64,000 nucleotides of DNA from Cytophagales bacterium (GTDB lineage: Bacteria; Bacteroidota; Bacteroidia; Cytophagales; Spirosomataceae). The stretch spans positions 1 through 64,000 of the forward strand of contig JAAFJE010000001.1 of assembly GCA_013298025.1 (NCBI GenBank), read 5' to 3'. The notes below the pieces were generated by a model. That model made no database searches, was not told the DNA's origin, and saw only the letters and a list, made by a program, of their open reading frames with translations. Both the position numbers and the translations under genes were made by a program. This document shows, piece after piece, positions 1 through 8,526 of the stretch; position 1 is the stretch's first letter; the number at the start of each line of letters is the position of its first letter.

Positions 1-197
1 TTTGTTAAATCATCAAAGTATTTTGTGCATTTTTTGCATTGATAACGATAACGGTGTTCACTACTGTTGTGATGTCCGTGACGTTTATGCTCACTACTTT
101 GACAATGAGGGCATTTTACGCCCTCCTTCCACCTTAATTCCCGTACTTTCTCGTAGCAAAGGCGGTCATCTACTATATCTTTTATCTCTAATATCAT
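1..197 (-). CDS. IS transposase, N-terminal zinc-ribbon part (cut by window edge)
   Basis: On the minus strand an ATG at 197-195 opens a reading frame that stays open for 65 codons to the window edge. It begins MILEIKDIVDD and contains a CPHC motif, about 20 residues rich in His/Arg/Ser, then CKKCTKYF. Two CxxC pairs followed by an aromatic residue form the zinc ribbon found at the N-terminus of IS1595/IS1-type transposases, where it binds DNA ahead of the DDE/DDD catalytic core. The core would lie to the left of the window. A TATCTTTG box at 218-211 (minus strand) fits a Bacteroidota -7 element just upstream of the start. The zinc ribbon is clear; the IS1595 assignment is inferred from its layout. 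The overlapping plus-strand frame has no recognisable content. Confidence 0.6.
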   Translation of the reverse strand, partial: MILEIKDIVDDRLCYEKVRELRWKEGVKCPHCQSSEHKRHGHHNSSEHRYRYQCKKCTKYFDDLT

Positions 198-439
198 GCG
201 CTTTTTTTTACAAAGATACACAGCAACTTGGAATCATAATTGAGCCTTAAATGATTTGACTTAGGCTTTCAAAAACACGACTAATATACGGCATTTAGCG
301 GTATTCTATGCAATATATTTGACGTATTCATCATTTAATTATCCAACTGATATTGAATAGGGCTGAACGCAGTTTTTTCTATTTCTTGAAGAAAATTGAA
401 CCTTTGTATTTATACTTCACCCGAAGAGCTATTTTATTG

Positions 440-488
440 ATTGTTAGAATTTGGCTAAAAACCTTGCTCTTAGCCAAATTCCAACAAT
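440..488 (-). terminator. Hairpin terminator downstream of the tail-specific protease gene
   Basis: An 18-bp inverted repeat with one mismatch (arms 440-457 and 471-488, 13-nt loop) begins 23 nt past the protease stop codon. Read on the minus strand the stem is followed by an A/T-rich stretch (AACAATCAATAAAAT). The rest of 198-510 is AT-rich spacer. It should include the left end of the IS, but no terminal inverted repeat can be fixed with only one end in view. Confidence 0.65.
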
Positions 489-510
489 GCTTTCTTTTCC
501 TCAAAGAATC

Positions 511-2640
511 TTATTTATGTGTCACTTTGATTTCAGCAGGCGACAATTGAATATAATCAATCAAAATACGCTCTGTTTCTTTCAAGTACGCATCTTTTTC
601 ACGTCTTTCTTTCAAGGCTTTTTCTTTTGCCTGTGCAATGCTCGTCGAGTCGTTGGCTACAGGTTTGGTATCTTCTACGGCAGCAGCTATATCAGGATTG
701 AGTTCTTGGGCATTACGCTTTTTCTGTTCTTCAATCTCTTTACGGCGTTTGTCTTCTTGCAAAGCGATACTTTTGCGTTCTTTGGCTTTTTTCCAGTAGT
801 CAAAATCGGCAATGAGCTTTTTCAACTCTGGCTCAGTTTTGAGGCGGTCTTGTGTATTTTTCTGTAATTTGGTCAACACTGGCTCCGTAATAGCAGCAGA
901 AGGAGCGTATTTTGTGGCAGCAATCATATCCCAAGGCAAGGCACTAGGCTGAGAGCTTTCGCCGTATTCTTCTGCCGAAAAGCCCGAAGGCAATTCGATG
1001 TCGGGCGTTACGCCTTTGTGCTGTGTGCTACTTCCTGTAATACGATAGAATTTTTCCATCGTAATTTTGAGTTGTCCTACATTTTCAGGCTCGCCTCGCA
1101 AGAAACGACCCAAATCAACTAAGGTTTGTACTGTTCCTTTGCCATAGGTTTGCTCGCCCACAATTACCCCACGTTTGTAATCTTGGATGGCTCCTGCAAA
1201 AATTTCGGAAGCCGAAGCACTAAAGCGGTTTACCAACACAGCCAATGGCCCGTCATATACCACCGCAGGGTCGGTATCGTATTCGGCCTTGATTTCACCA
1301 TCCGACTGCTTGCGTTGCACCACTGGCCCTTGCGGAATAAATAGCCCCGTAAGACTCACCGCTTCTACCAACGAGCCTCCGCCATTGTTGCGTAAATCGA
1401 GGATAACGCCATCTACTTTTTCGGCATTGAGTTCCTGTAAAAACTTCTTCACGTCGGCACTGGTGCTTTTGTAGTCGCCATCGCCTTTGCGAACGCCTTC
1501 AAAATCACGGTAGAAAATAGGCAAGGTAATCAAACCAATTTTATACGATTTGCCATTGTTATTCATGTACAGAATATCTTTTTTGGCACTACCATCTTCC
1601 AACTTAATTTTCTCACGTACCAAACGTACTTCTTTGGGCACTGCCCCAACAGCCGCATCGCCCGACAATATTTTCAAGCGTACCACCGTCGATTTAGGCC
1701 CTTTGATGAGTTTCACAGCATCGTCGGTCATCCAACCTACAATATCCACAAAAGCCCCGTTGTCGCCCTGTGCTACTCCCACGATTCTATCTTTGGGCTT
1801 CAAGGCTTTGCTTCTGTACGCTGGGCCACCCGTGATAAGCTCAATGATGGTTACGTAATCGCCTTCCAAACGCAAAGTAGCCCCGATGCCTTCAAACGAC
1901 TGAGCCATTTCTTGATTGAATTGGGCAGCCGCTTTGGGTATCATATAATTGGTGTGTGGGTCAACGCTCTCGGTGAAGGAGTTCATAAACTGCTGGAAAA
2001 CATCTTCGCTTTTGGTTTTATCGAAGTATTTTTCACTGCGTTTGTATCTTTCTTTCAAATCCTTTACGGCCGAAGTATCGGCTTTGCCACTGATTTTCCA
2101 ATCCAACAAAGTGCTTTTGATAGCCTTACGCCAAAGCTCGTCTAGTTCCTTGGTATTGCTTGCCCAAGTGGCGTTTTCACGGTCGGGATAATATACCTCG
2201 TCAACCTTAAAGTCCATGGGTTTGTCTAGCAACGAAGCAACATAAGTAAAGCGTTCTTTGGCTCTTTTTCGATATACATTATAAATGTAATAAGCCGCCG
2301 TAAGGTCGCCCGACTGCAATTGGTCGTCTATTACATAACGAAACTTCTCAAAGCCATCAATATCGCTTTGGGTAAAGTTCATGCGATTGCCATCTAATTC
2401 TTTGACATAATTATCAAAAATTTTCGATGATAAAGAATCGTTCAATGGCACACGACGATAATGATAATTACTCAAAATTTGTGTAACTAATCCCTCTACC
2501 TTGCGTTGCGTTTCGGTAGGTTTAATATCATCTTCACTGTATTTGTACGTCAAACTAACCGCATCGGGCATCGATGCCGAACGCAAGCCCAATACCACCA
2601 ATAAGGTAACAGGCACAAGGGCGATAAGGTACTTTTTCAT
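511..2640 (-). CDS. Carboxy-terminal processing (tail-specific) protease, S41 family
   Basis: Periplasmic serine protease of the Prc/CtpA family, about 709 residues, the long form resembling E. coli Prc. After an N-terminal hydrophobic segment (KKYLIALVPVTLLVVLGL) comes an N-terminal domain, a PDZ region near residues 230-330, and the S41 catalytic core with FSASASE (nucleophile Ser) followed about 25 residues later by GEQTYGKGT (catalytic Lys). The C-terminal 150 residues are charged and predicted to be coiled (DUF3340-like). Family members trim C-termini and process envelope proteins. The frame could start two codons earlier at GTG (2646), but the ATG at 2640 giving MKKY is preferred. The neighbouring FKBP isomerase also works in the periplasm, which suggests a small envelope protein-quality cluster on this strand. 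Confidence 0.95.
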   Translation of the reverse strand: MKKYLIALVPVTLLVVLGLRSASMPDAVSLTYKYSEDDIKPTETQRKVEGLVTQILSNYHYRRVPLNDSLSSKIFDNYVKELDGNRMNFTQSDIDGFEKFRYVIDDQLQSGDLTAAYYIYNVYRKRAKERFTYVASLLDKPMDFKVDEVYYPDRENATWASNTKELDELWRKAIKSTLLDWKISGKADTSAVKDLKERYKRSEKYFDKTKSEDVFQQFMNSFTESVDPHTNYMIPKAAAQFNQEMAQSFEGIGATLRLEGDYVTIIELITGGPAYRSKALKPKDRIVGVAQGDNGAFVDIVGWMTDDAVKLIKGPKSTVVRLKILSGDAAVGAVPKEVRLVREKIKLEDGSAKKDILYMNNNGKSYKIGLITLPIFYRDFEGVRKGDGDYKSTSADVKKFLQELNAEKVDGVILDLRNNGGGSLVEAVSLTGLFIPQGPVVQRKQSDGEIKAEYDTDPAVVYDGPLAVLVNRFSASASEIFAGAIQDYKRGVIVGEQTYGKGTVQTLVDLGRFLRGEPENVGQLKITMEKFYRITGSSTQHKGVTPDIELPSGFSAEEYGESSQPSALPWDMIAATKYAPSAAITEPVLTKLQKNTQDRLKTEPELKKLIADFDYWKKAKERKSIALQEDKRRKEIEEQKKRNAQELNPDIAAAVEDTKPVANDSTSIAQAKEKALKERREKDAYLKETERILIDYIQLSPAEIKVTHK

Positions 2641-2743
2641 ATACACTAGGGGATTAATATGTCAGTTGTGAGGATTGCGTATGATGAAGTGATTGACACC
2701 CAAAAGTTCACCATCACTTCATCGCCATTGATTCCATTACTTA

Positions 2744-3505
2744 CTATTTCTCAATATCCAATAACTCAACCTCAAAAATCAATGCTGAATAGGGTTTTAT
2801 CAATTGACCGCCACCACGAGGGCCATAGGCCAATTCTTGAGGAATAAACAATTTCCATTTAGAACCTATAGGCATCAATTGTAAGGCTTCTACCCAACCT
2901 TGAATTACGCCCGTTACAGGAAACGAAATAGGCTCGTTGCGTTGCACAGAGCTATCGAATACCGTACCGTCGAGCAATGTACCGTGGTAATGCACTTTTA
3001 CTTTGTCGTTGACGGTTGGTTTAGCCCCTTCGCCAGCTTTGATAATTTGGTATTGTAGCCCACTTGGTAGCGTAACAACGCCTTCTTTCTTTTTGTTCTC
3101 TGCCAAGAATTTTTCTCCTGCTTCTTTGATAGGCTTGAATTGTGCTTCTTGTTTTGCCATCATAAATTTTTGCAAAATTTGATTGGCTTGCATATCAGAA
3201 AACAAGGTTTTTGAGCCATTCATTACCTGTGCAAAAGCTTGGCTCATGAGGTCGGCATTGATGGCTACATTTTGAGATTTAAAATTTTCTGCCACCAAAA
3301 CGCCCAAAGCATAACTTGCGGAGTCGGATAGGCTACTTAATTTTAATGTTTTTGTATCAGATGCAGCAATAGATTTGGATGCTGTGCTTGCCTTTGCCGA
3401 TGCGTTTGCTTTAGCAGCAGGTGAAGTTGTTTTTTTTACTTGTGCGTGAGCGGCAAGAGATGTCAAGGCAATGCCTGAGCAAATGACAATTTGTTTTAGA
3501 TTCAT
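2744..3505 (-). CDS. FKBP-type peptidyl-prolyl cis-trans isomerase, exported
   Basis: A 253-residue protein with a signal peptide ([22 protein letters not shown]), a low-complexity Lys/Ala/Ser linker (about 23-50), a helical FKBP_N dimerisation domain (about 55-140) and a C-terminal FKBP domain. The FKBP core is marked by [16 protein letters not shown], the VIQGWVEAL segment and IPQELAYG. This arrangement matches FkpA/Mip-like periplasmic foldases that catalyse proline isomerisation and act as chaperones. It lies about 100 nt upstream of the tail-specific protease on the same strand, so co-transcription is possible. The start is an ATG directly before the signal peptide. Confidence 0.93.
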   Translation of the reverse strand: MNLKQIVICSGIALTSLAAHAQVKKTTSPAAKANASAKASTASKSIAASDTKTLKLSSLSDSASYALGVLVAENFKSQNVAINADLMSQAFAQVMNGSKTLFSDMQANQILQKFMMAKQEAQFKPIKEAGEKFLAENKKKEGVVTLPSGLQYQIIKAGEGAKPTVNDKVKVHYHGTLLDGTVFDSSVQRNEPISFPVTGVIQGWVEALQLMPIGSKWKLFIPQELAYGPRGGGQLIKPYSALIFEVELLDIEK

Positions 3506-4209
3506 AATGTTGTTTTAATATGTACTACAATTTTACAAAAGAATATGCTTATACCTATACTGCTTTCTCTAGCTTCAGGAAGAGCCCAAGCGTTTGTATA
3601 AGAATATGGCTTTTATAAGTAAATATGAACTACAAAAATAAGCATTGTGCCGACTATTTGTAGTATTCATACTTGATTAATTAAGTACTCATGCAAAATT
3701 GTGAATTGTCAGTTAGTGAATTAGTGTTTTAATTTTTAAAACTTACAATTTATTCTAAGCTACAATTAATTTTACACGATTACTTATGTTGCAAACTAAC
3801 GTAATTTTCGGAGAAAAAGTATGAATAATTTTAAAAACACTTGCCTTGTATAGCTATTCCCCAAAACACAATATACTTAAAAGTAGCAAGCTTTGTTTGT
3901 AAAAATCAGATGAAAGGTGCTATAGTCTTTTGAAAGGCAAAAACACCCCTCAGCAGCAGGTAGTGCCAGTTGATTCAATTTAGTAAAATTTTAAGAAAAG
4001 CCTCAAGAGCGAAATTCTGCTCAACTACAAAAATATTTCTCTGTTTCAATCGTTTGTAGCGGAATAATAATGCGATAGTACAAGATAAGCCCTGCAAAAT
4101 CTTTTTTTTATCCAAACAAAAGCCCTTGCAAATAGCCTTTACAATTGTAGAATTATATCAGAAAAAAATTAGAATAAATAAAGATAAGCCCTGAAACACT
4201 TGTAAAAGT

Positions 4210-4226
4210 TTGGCAATTTTATTGCG
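4210..4226 (+). promoter_or_regulatory. Possible sigma-54 promoter upstream of atpA
   Basis: TTGGCAATTTTATTGCG matches the -24/-12 consensus (TTGGCA...TTGC) with the required GG-N10-GC spacing. It is 246 nt upstream of the atpA start, and rpoN and an NtrC-type activator are encoded at 59.3-62.2 kb. It is a single pattern match and could be chance. Confidence 0.3.
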
Positions 4227-4321
4227 ATAATTCCCTCTATGCTATGATGCACACTCTCAAAAAAGTATAATGTTTAGCACGAAAAAAAAACATTTCTCGT
4301 GGAATTGTGAAATTTCTTCTC

Positions 4322-4329
4322 TAATTTTG
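4322..4329 (+). promoter_or_regulatory. Bacteroidota -7 box for atpA
   Basis: TAATTTTG matches the primary sigma consensus TAnnTTTG of Bacteroidota. No -33 TTG is present at the ideal spacing (the nearest TTG, 4305-4307, is too close). It would give a leader of about 135 nt before atpA. Confidence 0.4.
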
Positions 4330-4471
4330 CACCTGTAAAAAAAGAGTTTAATGAGTTTTTGACAGTAGCACTTTTAGATGAGTAGTTTTTGAGAATAATT
4401 CCTTTAAAAGTTATACATCAAACTAATGACCTCTCAAATCGAATTCCAAAATCAAAATCCAACTATAAGAA

Positions 4472-6046
4472 ATGGCATCAGTCAGACCAGATGAAGTTTC
4501 AGCCATCTTGAGAGAACAACTCTCAGGTTCAAAATCAGAGGCTGAACTCCAAGAAGTAGGTACCGTGCTACAAATCGGTGATGGTGTAGCTCGTATTTAT
4601 GGACTATCGAAAGTACAAGCGGGTGAATTGCTCGTATTTGAAAACGGCTTGAAAGCCCTAGCCCTCAACCTCGAAGAAGACAATGTAGGTGCGGTATTAT
4701 TGGGTGATTCATCTGAAATCAAAGAAGGTGACACCGTAAAACGTACAGACGAAATCGCCTCTATCAAAGTAGGTGACGGTATCTTAGGTCGTGTCGTGAA
4801 CACACTTGGCGAGCCAATCGACGGCAACGGTCCAATCCAAGGCGATTTGTATGATATGCCTGTAGAGCGTAAAGCTCCCGGGGTAATCTTCCGCCAACCA
4901 GTAACAGAACCACTTCAAACAGGTATCAAAGCCATCGATGCGATGATTCCAGTAGGTCGTGGACAACGTGAGTTGGTTATTGGCGACCGTCAAACAGGTA
5001 AAACTACGGTTTGTATCGACACAATCATCAACCAAAAAGAATTTTACGATGCAGGTAAACCTGTGTATTGTATCTATGTAGCTTGTGGACAAAAAGCTTC
5101 TACTATCAAACAAGTAGAGCAAGCTCTTCGCAAGGCTGGTGCAATGGACTATACCGTAGTCGTAGCGGCGGGTTCGTCAGACCCTGCTCCAATGCAGTTC
5201 TTTGCTCCATTTACAGGTGCAGCCATCGGTGAGTTCTTCCGTGATACGGGTCGTGCTGCCTTGGTTGTATATGATGACTTATCAAAACAAGCAGTAGCTT
5301 ACCGTGAGGTGTCGTTGCTTTTGCGTCGTCCTCCAGGCCGTGAGGCTTATCCGGGTGACGTATTCTATCTTCACAGCCGTTTGTTGGAGCGTGCCGCTAA
5401 AATCAACGCTTCTGATGATATTGCTAAAAACATGAACGACCTTCCAGAATCACTTAAAGGTGTGGTTAAAGGTGGTGGCTCATTAACGGCTCTTCCTATC
5501 ATCGAAACACAAGCAGGTGACGTTTCGGCGTATATTCCTACCAACGTAATTTCGATTACAGACGGACAGATTTTCTTGGAAACCAACTTGTTTAACGCAG
5601 GTATTCGTCCAGCAATCAACGTAGGTATCTCAGTATCACGTGTGGGTGGTAACGCTCAAATCAAATCAATGAAGAAAGTAGCGGGTACATTAAAGCTTGA
5701 CCAAGCTCAGTTCCGTGAATTGGAAGCTTTCGCTAAATTTGGTTCTGATTTGGATGCTGCTACAAAATTGACTATCGAACGTGGTCGTCGTAACCTCGAA
5801 ATGTTGAAACAGCCTAACGGCCACCCTCAACGTGTAGAAGAACAAATTGCGATGATTTACGTATCTACTAATGGTTTGATTGATAAAGTGCCAGTAAATA
5901 AGGTACGTGAGTTTGAAAAAGATTTCATCGGTGTAATGAATGCTACGCAAAAATCGACGATGGATGCGTTGAAAGCAGGTAAATACGATGATTCTTTAAC
6001 TGACGTATTGAAAAAAGTAGCGAAAGAAGTAGCTGCTAAATACTAG
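4472..6046 (+). CDS. atpA: ATP synthase F1 subunit alpha
   Basis: A 524-residue nucleotide-binding alpha subunit of the F1 sector, which forms the alpha3-beta3 hexamer of the cytoplasmic ATP synthase head. The N-terminal beta-barrel domain (about 25-95) is followed by the Walker A motif GDRQTGKTT (about 170-178), the [12 protein letters not shown] Walker B region and the family motif around [26 protein letters not shown]. Length is typical for the family. It starts at ATG with MASVRPDEV. It is followed after 94 nt by atpG. The gene order alpha-gamma without a preceding delta gene means the ATP synthase genes are split in this genome. Confidence 0.99.
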   Translation: MASVRPDEVSAILREQLSGSKSEAELQEVGTVLQIGDGVARIYGLSKVQAGELLVFENGLKALALNLEEDNVGAVLLGDSSEIKEGDTVKRTDEIASIKVGDGILGRVVNTLGEPIDGNGPIQGDLYDMPVERKAPGVIFRQPVTEPLQTGIKAIDAMIPVGRGQRELVIGDRQTGKTTVCIDTIINQKEFYDAGKPVYCIYVACGQKASTIKQVEQALRKAGAMDYTVVVAAGSSDPAPMQFFAPFTGAAIGEFFRDTGRAALVVYDDLSKQAVAYREVSLLLRRPPGREAYPGDVFYLHSRLLERAAKINASDDIAKNMNDLPESLKGVVKGGGSLTALPIIETQAGDVSAYIPTNVISITDGQIFLETNLFNAGIRPAINVGISVSRVGGNAQIKSMKKVAGTLKLDQAQFRELEAFAKFGSDLDAATKLTIERGRRNLEMLKQPNGHPQRVEEQIAMIYVSTNGLIDKVPVNKVREFEKDFIGVMNATQKSTMDALKAGKYDDSLTDVLKKVAKEVAAKY

Positions 6047-6058
6047 GCAAAATCATAA

Positions 6059-6120
6059 AATGATTGAATGAGAGAAGCCCAAGGGTTTCTCTCATTAGCC
6101 TTTTATCTGATTCAATCATT
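6059..6120 (+). other. Nested hairpin between atpA and atpG
   Basis: Two inverted repeats are nested in the 94-nt atpA-atpG gap: outer arms AATGATTGAAT / ATTCAATCATT (6059-6069, 6110-6120), and an inner 14-bp stem AATGAGAGAAGCCC / GGGTTTCTCTCATT (6067-6080, 6083-6096) with one G-T pair. No run of T follows, so it looks more like an RNA-processing or stabilising element, or an attenuator that tunes the alpha:gamma ratio, than a full terminator. Confidence 0.5.
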
Positions 6121-6140
6121 TAACTAATCATTAGCATAAG

Positions 6141-7025
6141 ATGCCTTCATTAAAAGAAGTCCGTAACCGAATAGCATCCGTAAACTCTACGCAGCAGATT
6201 ACGAAAGCCATGAAAATGGTTTCGGCGGCTAAATTACGCCGTGCCACTGATGCTATCACGCAAATGCGACCTTATTCGCAAAAACTAACCGAAATGATTG
6301 CAACGGTTTCGGCTAGTGCTGAGGTGGCTAAATCGAATCCTTTCACTACTGTTAGAGATGTACAACGTGTGCTTATCATTGTTGTGACCTCCGACCGTGG
6401 CTTGTGCGGTGCTTTCAACGCCAACGTTGGAAAAGCTGCCGTAACGCTTGTAAATGAAAAATATGCAAGCCAATTTGCCGCAGGTAATGTAGAGATTTTA
6501 GCTCTCGGTAAAAAAGGTGGAGAATACTTGAGTCGTCGTGGCTATAAAGTAAACGAAGCTTTTGTAGATATTTTTACAAAATTGTCTTTTGCCAACGTGC
6601 GTTTGGCAGCCGAAGCAGCAATGGATGGCTTCGTAGCTGGCAAATACGATGTGGTAGAGCTTGTTTACAATGAGTTTAAAAACGTAGCAACACAGGTTTT
6701 ACAAGTTGAACAAATGTTGCCTCTTGTGGAAGCTGAAACAACACAAACAAAAAAATCAAGCGTTGACTATATCTTTGAACCTTCGGAAGAAGAGATTATC
6801 AACGAATTGATGCCGAAAGCCCTTAAATTGCAGGTTTTCAAAGCAGTACTCGAATCGAATGCTTCTGAGCATGGTGCTCGTATGACTGCCATGGACAAAG
6901 CTACCGAAAACGCTGGTGAGTTGTTGAAAGAATTGAAACTTATCTACAACCGCTCTCGTCAGGCTGCTATTACCAAAGAAATCCTCGAAATCGTGGGTGG
7001 TGCCGAAGCCTTGGCTTCTGCCTAG
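6141..7025 (+). CDS. atpG: ATP synthase F1 subunit gamma
   Basis: A 294-residue gamma subunit, the central rotating shaft of F1. The N-terminal helix has the conserved VRNRIASVNSTQQITKAMKMVSAAKLRRA pattern (6-34 region). The C-terminal helix includes SEHGARMTAMDKATENA and NRSRQAAITKEILEIVGGA, both diagnostic of the family. The start is an ATG. Its placement after atpA with a hairpin between them indicates a two-gene transcript that ends at the terminator just downstream. Confidence 0.98.
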   Translation: MPSLKEVRNRIASVNSTQQITKAMKMVSAAKLRRATDAITQMRPYSQKLTEMIATVSASAEVAKSNPFTTVRDVQRVLIIVVTSDRGLCGAFNANVGKAAVTLVNEKYASQFAAGNVEILALGKKGGEYLSRRGYKVNEAFVDIFTKLSFANVRLAAEAAMDGFVAGKYDVVELVYNEFKNVATQVLQVEQMLPLVEAETTQTKKSSVDYIFEPSEEEIINELMPKALKLQVFKAVLESNASEHGARMTAMDKATENAGELLKELKLIYNRSRQAAITKEILEIVGGAEALASA

Positions 7026-7043
7026 TTTTTTCGCTTTTGATAC

Positions 7044-7077
7044 AAAAGACTCATCTCGAACAGATGGGTCTTTTTTG
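7044..7077 (+). terminator. Intrinsic terminator after atpG
   Basis: Stem AAAAGACTCATCT / AGATGGGTCTTTT (one G-T pair) with a short loop, ending in TCTTTTTTGTTT, starting 19 nt after the atpG stop. Confidence 0.85.
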
Positions 7078-7151
7078 TTTAAACACAAGCAAACAATTAA
7101 CAATCCATAGCGGTTATATACTTGAAGGACTATCGCCCAAACACATCGCTC

Positions 7152-7355
7152 ATGAAAAACATCGCTTATGTATTACTTGGTTTCGTAACGCTGCTGACAG
7201 CCACACTCATTGCTTGGGGACTTATCGCCTTGTTTGGTAGCACAGGAGGAATCAATGAAAAAAGTATCTTTATCCTCCTTATCGGCGGCATCGTGAGCAT
7301 TGGCTTGATTGGCCGGGTAATTGTGGTGATGAAAGATACTTTTAGGAAGAGGTAA
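7152..7355 (+). CDS. Small membrane protein, function unknown
   Basis: A 67-residue protein starting MKNIAYVLLG. Two hydrophobic stretches (about 5-28 and 37-60) separated by a short polar loop (FGSTGGINEKS) predict a helical hairpin in the inner membrane, with a basic C-terminal tail (MKDTFRKR). I do not recognise the family. An in-frame TTG at 7122 could add 10 residues, but the ATG at 7152 places the start directly before the hydrophobic segment. It lies after the atpG terminator, so it is probably expressed separately. Confidence 0.6.
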   Translation: MKNIAYVLLGFVTLLTATLIAWGLIALFGSTGGINEKSIFILLIGGIVSIGLIGRVIVVMKDTFRKR

Positions 7356-7390
7356 TTTTTGGATTTTTATGAATACCACTTTTATCAAAC

Positions 7391-8290
7391 TCACTTCTTT
7401 TCAGCAATTTCTTCATAAGCCGCTGTTAGGCTTCTGACAATGCCGTCGCCTTTCCATTCGCTTACGTTGGGAATGGCTGTGGCTTTGAGTATTTCCTCCT
7501 TGGTTTTGCCTGCTTTTACTTCGGCTTCTACAAAAAGCAAAAGCTTTTCGAGGTAGTCTTTAAATGCCTTGATGTCTTCTTTCGTACCCACAATTTTGTC
7601 GGGGTCGAAGGCATGACCAAAAATAAATTGGGTGTCGTTGTCGAAGGTTGTATCAATGGCATCCAGTACTTTTACCCAACTGTTGATGTTTGCACCATTG
7701 GCTTTGTCCACAAAAGGATACCTGCGGTTAAATACCAAGTCGCCGAGATGTGCAATGTTGGCATCTTCAAAATGAATAACCGAATCGCCATTGGTATGGC
7801 CTGCTCCAAAATAGTACAAACGAATGTGTTCTCCTCCTATTTTGTCTTTCCAAGTGCTTGTATAAGTCACATCAGGGAAAAGTTGTTTTTCTGCGTTGTT
7901 TTGTTTTTGGGCGGTTGTTTGTTGGTTTTTGAGCGAATTTTCATGGGCTAATACGTGTTCTACGATGCCTTTAAACGAAATATTTCCACTCGAATGGTCG
8001 CCGTGGTGATGCGTATTGATGAGCAATTTGATGGGCTTTTCTTCTCTTTGTTTGAGGGCTTCTATCAAATGTGACGATTGTTCTGGAAATTGCGAATCGA
8101 CTACAACCCAGCCTTTTTTGGTAGGTACATAGGCAATGGTTCCGCCTTTTTCTGTAAATACCCCTACCCCTTTGCGGAGTTCTCGCATTTTGTAGGGATT
8201 ATCGAAAAGGCTGTTTGCCCATGCGTTCGACGATAAAGCAAGAGCAGAAAGGGAAAGAGTGGTTTGTTGTAAAAAATGTCTTCTTTGCAT
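7391..8290 (-). CDS. Exported MBL-fold metallo-hydrolase
   Basis: A 299-residue metallo-beta-lactamase-fold enzyme. It begins MQRRHFLQQTTLSLSALAL, a twin-arginine signal (RRHFL) with a likely cleavage after NAWA, so it should be exported folded. The zinc site is THHHGDHSSG (about 93-102), followed by the later FGAGHTNGD histidine motif, LGDLVFNRRYP and FGHAFDP. This resembles quinoprotein-relay/SoxH-like or subclass B MBL hydrolases. The sequence alone does not show whether it cleaves beta-lactams or another ester or lactone. It ends convergently with the small membrane protein gene (35-nt gap). Confidence 0.9.
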   Translation of the reverse strand: MQRRHFLQQTTLSLSALALSSNAWANSLFDNPYKMRELRKGVGVFTEKGGTIAYVPTKKGWVVVDSQFPEQSSHLIEALKQREEKPIKLLINTHHHGDHSSGNISFKGIVEHVLAHENSLKNQQTTAQKQNNAEKQLFPDVTYTSTWKDKIGGEHIRLYYFGAGHTNGDSVIHFEDANIAHLGDLVFNRRYPFVDKANGANINSWVKVLDAIDTTFDNDTQFIFGHAFDPDKIVGTKEDIKAFKDYLEKLLLFVEAEVKAGKTKEEILKATAIPNVSEWKGDGIVRSLTAAYEEIAEKK

Positions 8291-8526
8291 AGTTGGTTTA
8301 GTTTAATAGATAAAGGAATACGCTAAGTGCTCATTACCAATGTAACATTGTCAATTGTAAATTGGTATTTTTACATTGATAATCAACAATGATTTTACAC
8401 GATTAATCAAGTGTTGATACGAAATTAGATTTAATCAACTTAACTTACAAGTATTTAATAATGAGAAACTTAATTCACAACTCACTAAATAACTCATTCA
8501 CTCAATAGCTCAAATGTTCTTCTAAT

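Larger units (their letters stand above)
3506..4471. other. 966-nt intergenic region upstream of atpA
   Basis: Very AT-rich DNA between the divergent FKBP and atpA genes, with no convincing ORF. It holds a short-repeat patch of the GTGAATTAGTGA family near 3690-3730, a 13-nt direct repeat (AAGATAAGCCCTG at 4082-4094 and 4181-4193), and two possible promoters for atpA listed separately. No atpH or other F0 gene is present here, so the F0 and delta genes must lie elsewhere. Confidence 0.6.

Noticed and set aside
2-250. Plus-strand frame of 82 codons at the left edge
   Set aside because: It overlaps the minus-strand zinc-ribbon transposase frame, which has recognisable CxxC motifs; the plus-strand peptide has none.
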